Source: Shewanella litorisediminis
Lineage (GTDB): Bacteria; Pseudomonadota; Gammaproteobacteria; Enterobacterales; Shewanellaceae
Assembly: GCF_016834455.1 (NCBI RefSeq)
Contig: NZ_CP069213.1
Coordinates: 3,325,501-3,389,500, forward strand
Reading direction: 5' to 3'
DNA: 64,000 bases
Below the pieces are notes generated by a model. It did not search any database, was not told the origin of the DNA, and saw only the letters and a list, made by a program, of their open reading frames with translations. The translations under genes and the position numbers were made by a program. This document shows, piece after piece, positions 1 to 8,741 of this stretch (within the stretch, counting starts at the first letter, position 1; each line of letters begins with the position of its first letter).

Positions 1-1126
1 TGATGTTGGCAGGGTTTTGCACAATCACATCGGCACTTTGTTTATCGGCCAGATAAGCGCGCAGCGCGTCTTTGTCTGCGCCAAGCGCTTGCAATTCGGC
101 ATTGTTGCTCGCCTCTGCGTACTTGGTCACCAGTGACGGGTAAGCCTGGGTGAGCTCCAGCTCGTCGGTTAACGCCGCTTGCAGGGTTAACGTTTGGCCA
201 GACAGTTCAACTTGCTCGCTGCCAGTTAAACCTGTGGCGGCCAGCACGCTGGCGACAAGCTCCGGTGCATTGCGGAAATACACCCCTAAAGCATCACCCG
301 GCTGATAGGTCAGGCCGGTGCCTTCCAGCGAGATCTCAATATGACGCACGTCTTTGGTGGAATTACGCGCCGTGATCTTTTGATTAATACTTAACTCAGC
401 GGTAGCTGGGTTTTGCTTATCATACTGGCTTTGGCTAGCCGCGGTGCCAGTCGCACCAGGCCATGCAATCACTCGCTCGCTACCGGCGCCTGATGCTTTA
501 AGCAGCGGTGTAAACACATCCAAGGCTGCTTCCTGCCAGTTTTTCGCACCCTCGGCATAATCGACGTCAAGCAGGGCGGGCTCATACAAGCGTTTTGCAC
601 CTAATACAGCCAGTTGGCTGTCAAAGTCAGTGGCGGTTTTGCAGAAAAACTCATAGCTGGTATCGCCAAGGCCCAACACGGCAAATTGCAGCTCGGGTAA
701 CTTCGGTGCCTTTTTGCCAAACAGGAACTTATAGAAACTCACTGCGCTCTCGGGTGGCTCACCCTCGCCATAGGTCGAGGCAACAATGATGAGGAATTTT
801 TCTTTTGCCAACGCATTGGTTTTATACGAGGCAATATCCTGTAACTGCACCGCTAAGCCACGGCTTTCTGCCGCCGCTTTGATTTTACTGGCCACGCCTT
901 TGGCATTGCCGGTCTGCGATGCGTAAAGCACCGTTAAAGTCGCGGCTTCCTGGGCAGCTGGCGCTGCAGCAAAAGCCCCCCCAGCGGCAGATTGCGCGCT
1001 TGCCGCCAGATAACCACTGACCCAGGCCAGTTGCACGGCATTGAGCTCAAAAGTCAGTTGCTTGAGCTTGTCGACCTGCTCGGCACTGAGCGGAGACGCG
1101 AGAGAGGATAATTCTTTTAACAGCAT
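1..1126 (-). CDS. cysJ: sulfite reductase (NADPH) flavoprotein alpha subunit, 5' part
   Basis: Only the first 375 codons are inside the window; the gene runs off the left edge. The ATG lies at 1126-1124. Reverse translation gives a leader (MLLKELSSLASPLSAEQ) followed by a flavodoxin domain: the FMN phosphate loop YASQTGNAKG near residue 65, then STYGEGEPPES and LGLGDTSYEFFC. After it comes the start of the FAD/connecting domain (YQPGDALGVYFRNAPELV). This order is diagnostic of CysJ, which carries electrons from NADPH through FAD and FMN to the siroheme subunit CysI for six-electron reduction of sulfite to sulfide. The gene diverges from pntA across 346 bp. cysI would be expected beyond the left edge. 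The role links to cysD, cysN, cysC and cobA at 45-51 kb. Confidence 0.95.
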   Translation of the reverse strand, partial: MLLKELSSLASPLSAEQVDKLKQLTFELNAVQLAWVSGYLAASAQSAAGGAFAAAPAAQEAATLTVLYASQTGNAKGVASKIKAAAESRGLAVQLQDIASYKTNALAKEKFLIIVASTYGEGEPPESAVSFYKFLFGKKAPKLPELQFAVLGLGDTSYEFFCKTATDFDSQLAVLGAKRLYEPALLDVDYAEGAKNWQEAALDVFTPLLKASGAGSERVIAWPGATGTAASQSQYDKQNPATAELSINQKITARNSTKDVRHIEISLEGTGLTYQPGDALGVYFRNAPELVASVLAATGLTGSEQVELSGQTLTLQAALTDELELTQAYPSLVTKYAEASNNAELQALGADKDALRAYLADKQSADVIVQNPANI

Positions 1127-1472
1127 GAGGACGACCCAGTGACATTTTATTGCATGCTAGCTTAGTGCCCTTTCGGACAAGCAAAAAAGAATAAAATTTA
1201 ATTTTTTATTCTCTTTGGGAATATGCAGAGTCGAATTTTTAAGCTACAAAAGTGTGGCCAGGCGCAAATTTTTTGCTCCGACCAGTGGCTTAAGTCGCCT
1301 CATGAAGAATATGCGCTTGTGTCGGCAGGCAGACTTGCCACAATGAGGTCACACCGTACAGAGCTCTGTCCCCTACAGACAGCCGGTTGCAAAACCGCCC
1401 AGCCTGTCCCTCCTGTTTCGCCCGACACAGGAAGCGGTGTGTTCACGTTTCAATAACCATCAGGGAATCGTC
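1127..1472. promoter_or_regulatory. divergent cysJ / pntA intergenic region
   Basis: This 346-bp gap separates two outward-facing genes and must hold both promoters. The clearest structure is an AT-rich inverted repeat at about 1187-1215 (arms AAAGAATAAAA and TTTTTATTCTCTTT around a TTTAA centre). It lies about 60-90 bp upstream of the cysJ start, a position suitable for an activator such as CysB, but I cannot match it to a known site with confidence. No coding sequence is convincing here. Confidence 0.4.
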
Positions 1473-2999
1473 ATGCAAATTGGAATTCCGAGAGAGAGTC
1501 TCGCCGGTGAAACCCGGGTCGCCGCGACCCCGGCAACGGTTGAGCAACTTAAAAAACTCGGCTTTGAAGTGGCTATCGAATCTGGTGCCGGCACCCTTGC
1601 CAGCTTCAGTGATGCCGCCTTTGAGGCGGTGGGCGCCAGTGTAGTGCCCTCCGTATGGCAGGCCGACCTTATTTTTAAGGTCAATGCCCCTACCGAAAAT
1701 GAAATAAAAGAAATCAAAGACGGCGCTACCTTGGTGAGTTTTATCTGGCCTGCTCAAAACCCTGAGCTGGTTGAGAAATTATCACAGCGCAATATCAACG
1801 TGATGGCGATGGACATGGTGCCGCGTATTTCCCGCGCCCAGTCGCTGGATGCCCTGTCATCCATGGCCAACATCGGCGGCTACCGCGCCGTGGTGGAAGC
1901 CGCCCACGAGTTTGGCCGCTTCTTTACCGGCCAAATCACCGCTGCCGGTAAGGTGCCCCCTGCCAAGGTGCTGGTGATTGGTGCCGGTGTGGCCGGTCTT
2001 GCCGCCATAGGTACCGCAGGCTCCCTCGGCGCCGTCGTTCGCGCCTTCGATACCCGCCTCGAAGTGGCGGAGCAAATCGAGTCCATGGGTGGTCAGTTCC
2101 TCAAGCTCGACTTCGGCGGCGAAGACGGCTCCTCCTCCGATGGCTACGCCAAGGTGATGAGCGAAGAGTTTATAAAGGCCGAGATGGCCCTCTTTGCCGA
2201 ACAGGCCAAAGAAGTAGACATCATAGTCACCACCGCCCTGATTCCGGGCAAACCGGCACCGCGTCTTATCACCAGGGAAATGGTGGATTCGATGAAGAGC
2301 GGCTCTGTGATTGTGGACATGGCGGCCGCCACCGGCGGTAACTGTGAATACACAGTCCCGGGCGAGCTGTTTGTCACCAAAAACGGCGTCAAGGTGATTG
2401 GTTACACCGATCTGCCCGGCCGTCTGCCAGCCCAGTCCTCCCAGCTTTACGGCACCAACCTGGTGAACCTGATGAAGCTGATGTGCAAAGAGAAAGACGG
2501 CAATGCCGTTATCGACTTTGACGATGTGGTAATGCGCAACATGACAGTGGTGAAGGCCGGTGAAGTCACCTTCCCGCCACCACCAATTTCTGTGTCTGCC
2601 GCCCCCGCCAAGGCTGCCCCCAAGGTCGAGCTGAAGAAAGCCGCGCCCAAGGAGCCTTCCAAGCTCAAGTACATTCTGGGCGCTCTGGGTTTGATTGGTT
2701 TTGGTGCTGTGGCAAGCGTGGCGCCGCCTGAGTTCTTGTCCCACTTTACCGTGTTCCTGCTCTCCTGTGTGGTGGGCTACTACGTGGTGTGGAACGTAAC
2801 TCACGCGCTGCACACGCCGCTGATGTCGGTGACCAACGCCATCTCGGGCATTATCGTGGTGGGCGCACTGCTGCAGATTGGCAGCGGCTCGACGCTGGTC
2901 ACTGTGCTGGCCTTTATCGCCGTGCTCATTGCCAGTATCAACATCTTCGGCGGCTTTACCGTCACTCAGCGCATGCTGAAGATGTTCCGTAAGGATTAA
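1473..2999 (+). CDS. pntA: NAD(P) transhydrogenase subunit alpha
   Basis: The 508-residue product is about the length of E. coli PntA (510) and opens with the family start MQIGIPRE. Domain I (residues about 1-390) binds NAD(H) and contains the RISRAQ loop near 118 and the Rossmann motif [13 protein letters not shown] near 165-177. A Pro/Ala/Lys-rich linker (about 375-395) leads to four membrane helices at about 398-503. The ATG at 1473 has GGGA upstream; an upstream in-frame start would add 12 residues foreign to the family. With PntB it forms the proton-translocating transhydrogenase of the inner membrane, which uses the proton gradient to make NADPH from NADH. pntB follows 12 bp later. Confidence 0.97.
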   Translation: MQIGIPRESLAGETRVAATPATVEQLKKLGFEVAIESGAGTLASFSDAAFEAVGASVVPSVWQADLIFKVNAPTENEIKEIKDGATLVSFIWPAQNPELVEKLSQRNINVMAMDMVPRISRAQSLDALSSMANIGGYRAVVEAAHEFGRFFTGQITAAGKVPPAKVLVIGAGVAGLAAIGTAGSLGAVVRAFDTRLEVAEQIESMGGQFLKLDFGGEDGSSSDGYAKVMSEEFIKAEMALFAEQAKEVDIIVTTALIPGKPAPRLITREMVDSMKSGSVIVDMAAATGGNCEYTVPGELFVTKNGVKVIGYTDLPGRLPAQSSQLYGTNLVNLMKLMCKEKDGNAVIDFDDVVMRNMTVVKAGEVTFPPPPISVSAAPAKAAPKVELKKAAPKEPSKLKYILGALGLIGFGAVASVAPPEFLSHFTVFLLSCVVGYYVVWNVTHALHTPLMSVTNAISGIIVVGALLQIGSGSTLVTVLAFIAVLIASINIFGGFTVTQRMLKMFRKD

Positions 3000-3011
3000 G
3001 GGGGAATCACT

Positions 3012-4496
3012 GTGTCTCAAGGACTGGTAACAGCAGCCTACATAGTAGCAGCGCTGTGTTTTATTTTGAGTCTCGCGGGCCTGTCCCGTCAGGAGACCGC
3101 CAAGCAGGGTAACCTCTTTGGAATCACGGGCATGGCCATTGCGCTTATTGCCACTATCCTCAACCCGGAAACCAGTGGTGTGCACTGGATCATTCTCGCC
3201 ATGGTTATCGGCGGCGCCATTGGCGTGCGTCTGGCCCTCAAGGTGGAAATGACCGAAATGCCGGAACTGGTGGCCATTCTCCACAGCTTTGTGGGTATGG
3301 CGGCCGTACTGGTTGGCTTTAACAGCTTTATCGACGTGCATCCCCAGGCGGTCACCGAAGTGGTGATTAGCGTGGGTGGCAACATCGACCAGAGCCTCGA
3401 AGCCGCCAAGGCCGCATTGCAGGAAGCGAGCAAGGCCGCCGAAGGTCATCAGCTGACCGGTGCCATGCTCAGCATCCATCTGGTGGAAGTCTTCCTCGGC
3501 GTCTTTATCGGTGCCGTGACCTTCACCGGCTCTGTGGTGGCCTTCTGTAAGCTGCGCGGGCTGATTTCCTCCAAGCCACTGATGCTGCCACATCGCCACA
3601 AGCTGAATTTGCTGGCGGTACTGGTGTCCTTTGGCCTGATGGTGCTCTTTGTAAAAGCCGACGGCGCCATGGTGCCGCTTATCATCATGACCCTTATCGC
3701 CTTTGCCTTTGGCTGGCATCTGGTGGCCAGCATCGGCGGTGCCGACATGCCGGTGGTAGTGTCGATGCTGAACTCCTACTCAGGCTGGGCGGCGGCAGCG
3801 GCGGGCTTTATGCTCTCCAACGACCTGCTTATCGTCACCGGTGCTCTGGTGGGCTCCTCGGGTGCCATCCTGTCTTACATCATGTGTAAGGCCATGAACC
3901 GCTCCTTCATCTCGGTGATTGCCGGTGGTTTTGGTACCGATGGCGCCGTGTCCAGCGGTGATGAAGAAATGGGTGAATACCGCGAAACCAACGCCGAAGA
4001 TGTGGCCGACATGCTGAAAAACGCAAGCTCAGTCATCATCACCCCCGGCTACGGTATGGCGGTGGCCCAGGCCCAGTATCCGGTGGCCGAAATCACCCAG
4101 AAGCTGCGTGACCGTGGCATCGAAGTACGCTTCGGTATCCACCCTGTTGCCGGTCGTCTGCCAGGCCATATGAACGTGCTGCTGGCCGAGGCCAAGGTGC
4201 CTTACGACATAGTGCTGGAAATGGATGAAATCAACGAAGACTTCCCCGAGACCGACGTGGTGCTGGTGATTGGTGCCAACGACACCGTGAACCCGGCGGC
4301 CTCGGAAGACCCAGCCAGCCCCATCGCCGGTATGCCGGTGCTGGAAGTGTGGAAAGCCCAAACCGTTATCGGCTTTAAGCGTTCCATGAACACGGGCTAC
4401 GCCGGGGTACAGAACCCGCTGTTCTTCCGCGATAACACCCAGATGTTGTTTGGCGATGCCAAGGACAGTGTTGAGGCGATTTTGAAGGCACTGTAA
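3012..4496 (+). CDS. pntB: NAD(P) transhydrogenase subunit beta
   Basis: GTG start preceded by AGGGGGAATC, 12 bp after the pntA stop. The 494-residue protein has the PntB layout: N-terminal membrane helices, a central [20 protein letters not shown] segment, and a C-terminal NADP(H)-binding domain ([56 protein letters not shown]) ending in the typical LKAL. It is about 32 residues longer than the 462-residue E. coli protein. The extra length is an Ala/Glu-rich stretch at about 112-148 (containing [18 protein letters not shown]) between the [13 protein letters not shown] helix and the next one. Otherwise it is close to the enteric protein. Confidence 0.97.
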   Translation: MSQGLVTAAYIVAALCFILSLAGLSRQETAKQGNLFGITGMAIALIATILNPETSGVHWIILAMVIGGAIGVRLALKVEMTEMPELVAILHSFVGMAAVLVGFNSFIDVHPQAVTEVVISVGGNIDQSLEAAKAALQEASKAAEGHQLTGAMLSIHLVEVFLGVFIGAVTFTGSVVAFCKLRGLISSKPLMLPHRHKLNLLAVLVSFGLMVLFVKADGAMVPLIIMTLIAFAFGWHLVASIGGADMPVVVSMLNSYSGWAAAAAGFMLSNDLLIVTGALVGSSGAILSYIMCKAMNRSFISVIAGGFGTDGAVSSGDEEMGEYRETNAEDVADMLKNASSVIITPGYGMAVAQAQYPVAEITQKLRDRGIEVRFGIHPVAGRLPGHMNVLLAEAKVPYDIVLEMDEINEDFPETDVVLVIGANDTVNPAASEDPASPIAGMPVLEVWKAQTVIGFKRSMNTGYAGVQNPLFFRDNTQMLFGDAKDSVEAILKAL

Positions 4497-4550
4497 GCCT
4501 TCCAGCATCCCCGGCTGTTGTTACACAAATAGTGCACAGCTAAATTTAAA

Positions 4551-4576
4551 AAGGGCGCCTTCGGGCGCCCTTTTTT
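4551..4576 (+). terminator. rho-independent terminator of pntAB
   Basis: The stem GGGCGCC (4553-4559) and GGCGCCC (4564-4570) encloses a TTCG loop and is followed by six T. It lies 54 bp after the pntB stop. Confidence 0.92.
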
Positions 4577-4633
4577 ATCCCTGCTTTACGGAGGCTCCAA
4601 TTGCCATTGGGGTGACTCGTCTCGTTCTGTTGC

Positions 4634-4880
4634 GTCGCTTTGCAAGCGACTGAAGATCGTGGGTCAAATGCATCCATTCATAACGGCCAGTTCACCATCC
4701 ATGGTTCTCGCTCGTAAGCCTGTCGCGTGACGACACTCGCCCCTGATTCGACTGACGCTGCCTAGCGCTAATAAGCATGTCTTGTCGCGTTCCGACATTC
4801 ACCCATGCCTCATCCACGCACGGCCGCTTAGGGCGGGAACTGTATATTCCTTAGTAAAAGTGTTTTGGGTGTCCTGACTC
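4634..4880. repeat. degenerate hairpin-rich intergenic repeat, copy 1
   Basis: The gap between pntB and the next gene (about 460 bp) holds no credible gene but shares words with two later gaps. The hairpin GTCGCTTtgcAAGCGAC (4634-4650) followed by TGAA recurs exactly at 43526. GGGTGTCCTGACT at about 4869 recurs near 43833. CCCTGATTCGACTG (4741-4754) recurs inverted at 45376, and CCCATGCCTCA (about 4802) recurs at 43708 and, inverted, at 45276. A further hairpin, TGTCGcgtgaCGACA, is at 4721-4735. The layout suggests an old interspersed repeat, or the remains of one, on the left side of an AT-rich accessory gene. Confidence 0.6.
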
Positions 4881-4940
4881 ACCGAGGCAATGCCCGAATT
4901 TGGCGCAACCTTTGAAAACTGAGTCATGCCTACTATGGCT

Positions 4941-4973
4941 ATTGCATTGAATTGCATTGAATTGCATTGCATT
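4941..4973 (+). repeat. 10-bp direct repeat upstream of the secreted-protein gene
   Basis: The unit ATTGCATTGA is repeated twice exactly and then as ATTGCATTGC plus ATT, so one face of the helix is presented three times about 65-100 bp before the start at 5039. It could be an operator or simple slippage DNA. Confidence 0.55.
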
Positions 4974-5018
4974 TTCATGTTGGGCATAATACACATACAG
5001 ACAACAAGGACGTAACAA

Positions 5019-5042
5019 ATGAAAAGGAACAGGTCTAGATGA
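5019..5042 (+). CDS. seven-residue upstream ORF (possible leader peptide)
   Basis: ATG at 5019 has a good ribosome site (AAGGA, 7-nt spacing) and encodes MKRNRSR before TGA at 5040-5042. That stop overlaps the ATG of the next gene as ATGA, the arrangement used for translational coupling. The peptide is too short to judge by composition. It may merely be an alternative initiation site, or a leader that couples or tunes translation of the downstream gene. Confidence 0.35.
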   Translation: MKRNRSR

Positions 5043-6184
5043 AATGCCTTCAATTAATGTTTTTAACAATACTTGTCACATTCATTTTTAATACTCAAGC
5101 TCAGGCAGGGCTGACTGAAACCATGGCCTGCGATGACTGTGACTATCAGAATGCAAGAGCAAAAGCATTGTTGTTCGCTCCTTTACAACCGTGCAGCCAA
5201 GGTTTACCGGGCGAGCAATTGTTTACCCAACCACTCACCGATGGTAGCGGGAGCCTGGAGAATACTGCATGCTCCTTATCTAAAAACGTCATTTTTGCCA
5301 ATGTAGCAACAGGGCAAAGCCATAAGTTTATTGTCACCGCTACGACCTCTGGATTTGATGAAACTCAAATTACGGTCAAAGACACCTATATTACCACTGC
5401 TGAACAAGGCGCATTGGAGCGGCTTTTCGATTTTTATGATGAATACAAACAAATTGATGGGCACTTCACATTAATAGCAACTCAGCACAGTGAGTTACAA
5501 AGAGTTCTTGCATCCTCCCCTCAATATTCTAGCGAGGATAATAATTGTGATAACCACCCAATTAAATATCTACAACCCAAAGGCCAGGATGAGATTCATC
5601 AAGCAATAAAACGCGATATATTTGATAGAATGGGAAGTCAATCATGGAATGACATTTCTCAAAATACACAATGGAGCGGTTGGACCCTCAATATAGCTCA
5701 TCCCGGAGGAGGAGCTAGTGTTCATTGGAATCTCGTGACTAATAAGGTTGAAGCTGCATATAAGTTTGGGGATGATAACAACATGTTGTGGTTTGAGGTT
5801 CTGCCTTATGGTGAAATTGACACAGAAAACAACAAAAATTTGAGCCTTACATTCAAAATAGATGACCAAATTAGTCGGGTTGATGGCCAAAAATATGCCT
5901 ATATTGTAAATAGTGTCATTTACGATACGACACATCCCAATATGGGTACTTTTTCTGATTGTGCTCAAAGAAAATTGGCGGACATGGCCTCTGAAGTAGA
6001 AACTGAAAAGTTATCCAATGATACTGATGATTATTGGGATGCACATGATCAACTAGGCTTGGAAACTGATTACTCAACAACCTATGAGCTTTGCAAAACG
6101 TCGATTCAAGCCTATACATGTCATAATGAGAACTGCAAACTGCAAACAGTTACTTGGTATGAAAAGTGTAGGTTTGGTTTTTAA
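5039..6184 (+). CDS. hypothetical exported protein, AT-rich
   Basis: I do not recognise this 381-residue protein. Residues 1-22 (MKCLQLMFLTILVTFIFNTQ, then AQA) form a clear Sec signal peptide. The mature part opens with a Cys pair (MACDDCDYQNARAKALLFAP) and ends with four cysteines in CHNENCKL and WYEKCRFGF, so disulfides are likely in the periplasm or outside the cell. The middle is rich in Asn, Asp, Thr and Gln. Its codons and base composition are much more AT-rich than pntB or the Spo0M-like gene on either side, and a copy of an interspersed repeat lies on its left, both pointing to recent acquisition. It stands alone with its own terminator. Confidence 0.8.
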   Translation: MKCLQLMFLTILVTFIFNTQAQAGLTETMACDDCDYQNARAKALLFAPLQPCSQGLPGEQLFTQPLTDGSGSLENTACSLSKNVIFANVATGQSHKFIVTATTSGFDETQITVKDTYITTAEQGALERLFDFYDEYKQIDGHFTLIATQHSELQRVLASSPQYSSEDNNCDNHPIKYLQPKGQDEIHQAIKRDIFDRMGSQSWNDISQNTQWSGWTLNIAHPGGGASVHWNLVTNKVEAAYKFGDDNNMLWFEVLPYGEIDTENNKNLSLTFKIDDQISRVDGQKYAYIVNSVIYDTTHPNMGTFSDCAQRKLADMASEVETEKLSNDTDDYWDAHDQLGLETDYSTTYELCKTSIQAYTCHNENCKLQTVTWYEKCRFGF

Positions 6185-6280
6185 GACATATATGTTCACC
6201 TCGGTTACACACAGCGTCAGAAAATCTCAGAGAGTGCCCCAGCATATATTGAGCTGATTGTCTGTTACCCGACCATATCA

Positions 6281-6316
6281 AAAAAGCGCCCTTTTCGGAT
6301 TAAAGAGGCGCTTTTT
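6281..6316. terminator. bidirectional terminator
   Basis: AAAAAGCGCC (6281-6290) pairs with GGCGCTTTTT (6307-6316), with A and T runs outside on both strands. It serves the gene ending at 6184 and the convergent gene ending at 6346. Confidence 0.8.
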
Positions 6317-6345
6317 ACTTTTTTCTGTGCGCAAAGATTGAGCTA

Positions 6346-7086
6346 TCAGCGGATGTAGTGCTTAAGCTGGGTGAACACCTCGGCAGCGCTGGCGTTGTTG
6401 GCGATGGAAAACGCGCGGTAGCCGTCACCGCGAAAGGCGCGGTCGAGTTCGATTAAGAGATGCGTCTCGGTGGCATCACACACCAAAGAGATTTCCACTT
6501 CGCGCAGGCTGGAGAAGCCAAAGCTGCGGGGGTGGAATTCCAGCTCCTGATAGCAGCCGGAGCGGGAACGAAACCCCGGGGCGCTCAAATAGCCCTGCTC
6601 CACATCGGCCTTGGTGAGGGCAAAGCCCAGCTCCTGCATGGCGTTCAGCACATGCCCAAGCAGCGGCGTTGGCAGTATGTCGATAACATCGGCATCGGTT
6701 GGGTCGATTGCCGAGTCAATGTCAGCGCCGGTTTGCAGCCACACACGGCATTGATTGTTGCGTACCGGCAGCGCGGTAAAGGGGGTTTCGGGATGCAACT
6801 GGCCGCTGAAGGGGATTTCACGCACTTCGCCGGGCTGGATCTCAAAGCGCTCGGCCACCCGCCAACGGGCGAGGCAATGATTTTTAAAGTAGTCGCCATT
6901 GTCAGTGCTGACCTTGGCCTTGGTCATCAGCGCCAGGTCGATACCATCGATTTTTTGCGCCACGTCACCGCCCTGCACCACTATGGTGGCGCTGAAGGTT
7001 TGCCCCGGCAGCAGCTGGCTTTGGTGTAAACGGGTATCCACTTTGGCACTGCCAATACCAACGGCAGCCAGTATTTTTTTAAACAT
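6346..7086 (-). CDS. Spo0M-like (arrestin-fold) family protein
   Basis: The 246-residue product begins MFKKILAAVGIGSAKVDT and continues LHQSQLLPGQTFSATIVVQGGDVAQKIDGIDLALMT. This is the recognisable N-terminal pattern of the sporulation-control protein Spo0M family, whose fold resembles arrestin beta sandwiches. Members are widespread in non-sporulating proteobacteria, where the role is not established. There is no signal peptide or membrane helix, so it is probably cytoplasmic. It is a single-gene unit between convergent and tandem neighbours, with the ATG at 7086. Confidence 0.85.
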   Translation of the reverse strand: MFKKILAAVGIGSAKVDTRLHQSQLLPGQTFSATIVVQGGDVAQKIDGIDLALMTKAKVSTDNGDYFKNHCLARWRVAERFEIQPGEVREIPFSGQLHPETPFTALPVRNNQCRVWLQTGADIDSAIDPTDADVIDILPTPLLGHVLNAMQELGFALTKADVEQGYLSAPGFRSRSGCYQELEFHPRSFGFSSLREVEISLVCDATETHLLIELDRAFRGDGYRAFSIANNASAAEVFTQLKHYIR

Positions 7087-7169
7087 GCTTGAATCCTTTG
7101 CAAGTACAGAACCGGCTTCGAGCCAATCCGAAAGTCGGCCATGGTAGCAGGCGAAGGATTAAAACAGGA

Positions 7170-8060
7170 TTAAAGTTCGCTGCCGCCAAGGCGCTGCCAA
7201 AGCCGTGTTGCCACCGGGCCCGGCACAGCAGCGCTTCGGCGCACCAGATGATAATCAAACCGCTGGCGCGCCGGAAAGTCGGCGAGCTCCAGCACTCTCA
7301 GGCACCCTGCCGCCAACGCCTCTGTCAGCATCCACTCGGGCAAGCGCCCCCAGCCCATACCCTGCTCTATCAAGGAGAGCTTGGTGGCAAAGCTATTCAC
7401 ATACCAATGCCGCTGGGCAGTTTGCACGCCAAGCTTAAGCCCGAGGGTGCCGCTGCCGGAGTCCTGTACCAGTATCTGATACTCTTTTCGCAGCTGCTCT
7501 ACACTGGAAAGCGCCGGATAGCGGGCCAGCAGGCGGGGCGCGGCCACATTGAGCATCTGCCCCTGACTCAGGGGCTTTGTATCGAGCCGGGTGCCCGGAC
7601 TCAGCGCCGGTGCCAGCGGTGTAATGGCAAGATTTGCCTGCCCCTGCTGCACCCGCTCAACGGCGCCTGTGAGGTATTCCTGTTGAATCACGATGTCGGT
7701 TTGCGAAAACTCGGCCTGCACCGACTCCAGCGCCCGGAGGATGGGCGTCAGCTCGAATGAGGCTTCCACCGTCAGCACCACCCTGTCTTCATCCCCCCGG
7801 GCCAGATGCTGCGCCAACTGCTCAATCTCCGCGTGGCTCTCTAAAGTTTTCAGCGCCAGCTGATAAATGCGCTCGCCATTGCCGGTAAGCACAAGCCGGT
7901 AGCCATCACGATTAAACAGGGTCAGCCCCAACTGAGATTCGAGCTGTTTGAGTGCGTGGGTCAATGCGGGCTGGGTTTTGCACAGCGCCTCGGCCGCCTG
8001 GCGCAGCGACGGCTTTTCCACGGCGGCGCACAGGGCCTGAAGCTGAAAAACAGAGGGCAT
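7170..8060 (-). CDS. LysR-family transcriptional regulator
   Basis: The 296-residue protein has the LysR layout: a winged helix-turn-helix at residues 1-60 (FQLQALCAAVEKPSLRQAAEALCKTQPALTHALKQLESQLG, given here in part as SLRQAAEALCKTQPALTHAL), then the LTLFNRDG hinge and a periplasmic-binding-like effector domain. The family usually autoregulates and controls a divergent neighbour. Here that is the DoxX-like gene starting 108 bp away, so it is the likely target. The effector cannot be inferred. Confidence 0.93.
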   Translation of the reverse strand: MPSVFQLQALCAAVEKPSLRQAAEALCKTQPALTHALKQLESQLGLTLFNRDGYRLVLTGNGERIYQLALKTLESHAEIEQLAQHLARGDEDRVVLTVEASFELTPILRALESVQAEFSQTDIVIQQEYLTGAVERVQQGQANLAITPLAPALSPGTRLDTKPLSQGQMLNVAAPRLLARYPALSSVEQLRKEYQILVQDSGSGTLGLKLGVQTAQRHWYVNSFATKLSLIEQGMGWGRLPEWMLTEALAAGCLRVLELADFPARQRFDYHLVRRSAAVPGPVATRLWQRLGGSEL

Positions 8061-8168
8061 AAAGATAAATCCTGTGAATCATCTTAATAAAAGATAATCA
8101 ATATATTTAATTTTTTGACTGATGAATACTGAGGCTATCCCTCAAAGACCCACGGATTGTCGTCAACC

Positions 8169-8531
8169 ATGCCCTCTGTCCCATCCTTTGTGCGCTTACT
8201 GCCCATATTCCTGCTGGCACTGCCCATGGCAGGTTTTGGTGTGGCCAAACTGCTCGGCGTCCCCGAGCTGCACCGCGCTTTTCAGGCCATGGCGCTGCCT
8301 GCCTGGTTTGGCTACTTTATTGGCGCCGCCGAACTGGCGGCCGGTATAGGGCTCTTGCTGCCGCGCTGGAGCGCTCTGGCCGCCACGGGCTTAATCCCCA
8401 TCATGCTTGGTGCGGCCGGATTTCATCTGGCCTTCGATGTGCCCTCGCCCATTCCGGCGCTGATCTTTTTGGCGCTGTGCCTCTATATCATCACCCTGCG
8501 CCGCAAAGACGCCATCTGGTATCCCTTCTGA
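8169..8531 (+). CDS. DoxX-like small membrane protein
   Basis: About 120 residues with four hydrophobic segments: LLPIFLLALPMAGFGVAKLL, FGYFIGAAELAAGIGLLL, LAATGLIPIMLGAAGFHLAF and PALIFLALCLYIITL. The GVAKLLGVPELHRAF and ELAAGIGLLLPRWS patterns fit the DoxX/DoxD-like superfamily of inner-membrane proteins. I chose the ATG at 8169; a TTG at 8157 would add four residues. No strong ribosome site is visible for either. It is divergent from the LysR gene and followed by a terminator. The exact function is unknown. Confidence 0.8.
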   Translation: MPSVPSFVRLLPIFLLALPMAGFGVAKLLGVPELHRAFQAMALPAWFGYFIGAAELAAGIGLLLPRWSALAATGLIPIMLGAAGFHLAFDVPSPIPALIFLALCLYIITLRRKDAIWYPF

Positions 8532-8559
8532 CCTCTGGCTGTTTAGGTGTTTTCCCTGG

Positions 8560-8590
8560 GGAAGGGAGTGCCTTGCACTCCCCTTTTTTT
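8560..8590 (+). terminator. rho-independent terminator
   Basis: GGGAGTG (8564-8570) and CACTCCC (8576-8582) pair around CCTTG, followed by a run of T. Confidence 0.85.
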
Positions 8591-8741
8591 GGTATTCATC
8601 CGGCATTCTGTCCCGGATTTTTTGGCCTTTGACGCCAAAGCCTGTAAAGTGAGCCTGCCGGTGGCAGACTCCCCCGGCAGCGGCGCTATTCAAACGTACA
8701 ATAGCCGACGATAACAACAATGACAGGATGAAAGACGGACT

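Noticed and set aside
1857..3719. 620-codon open frame antisense to pntAB
   Set aside because: It is a shadow of pntA and pntB: His/Gly/Gln-rich, no start or ribosome site of its own, no family resemblance.
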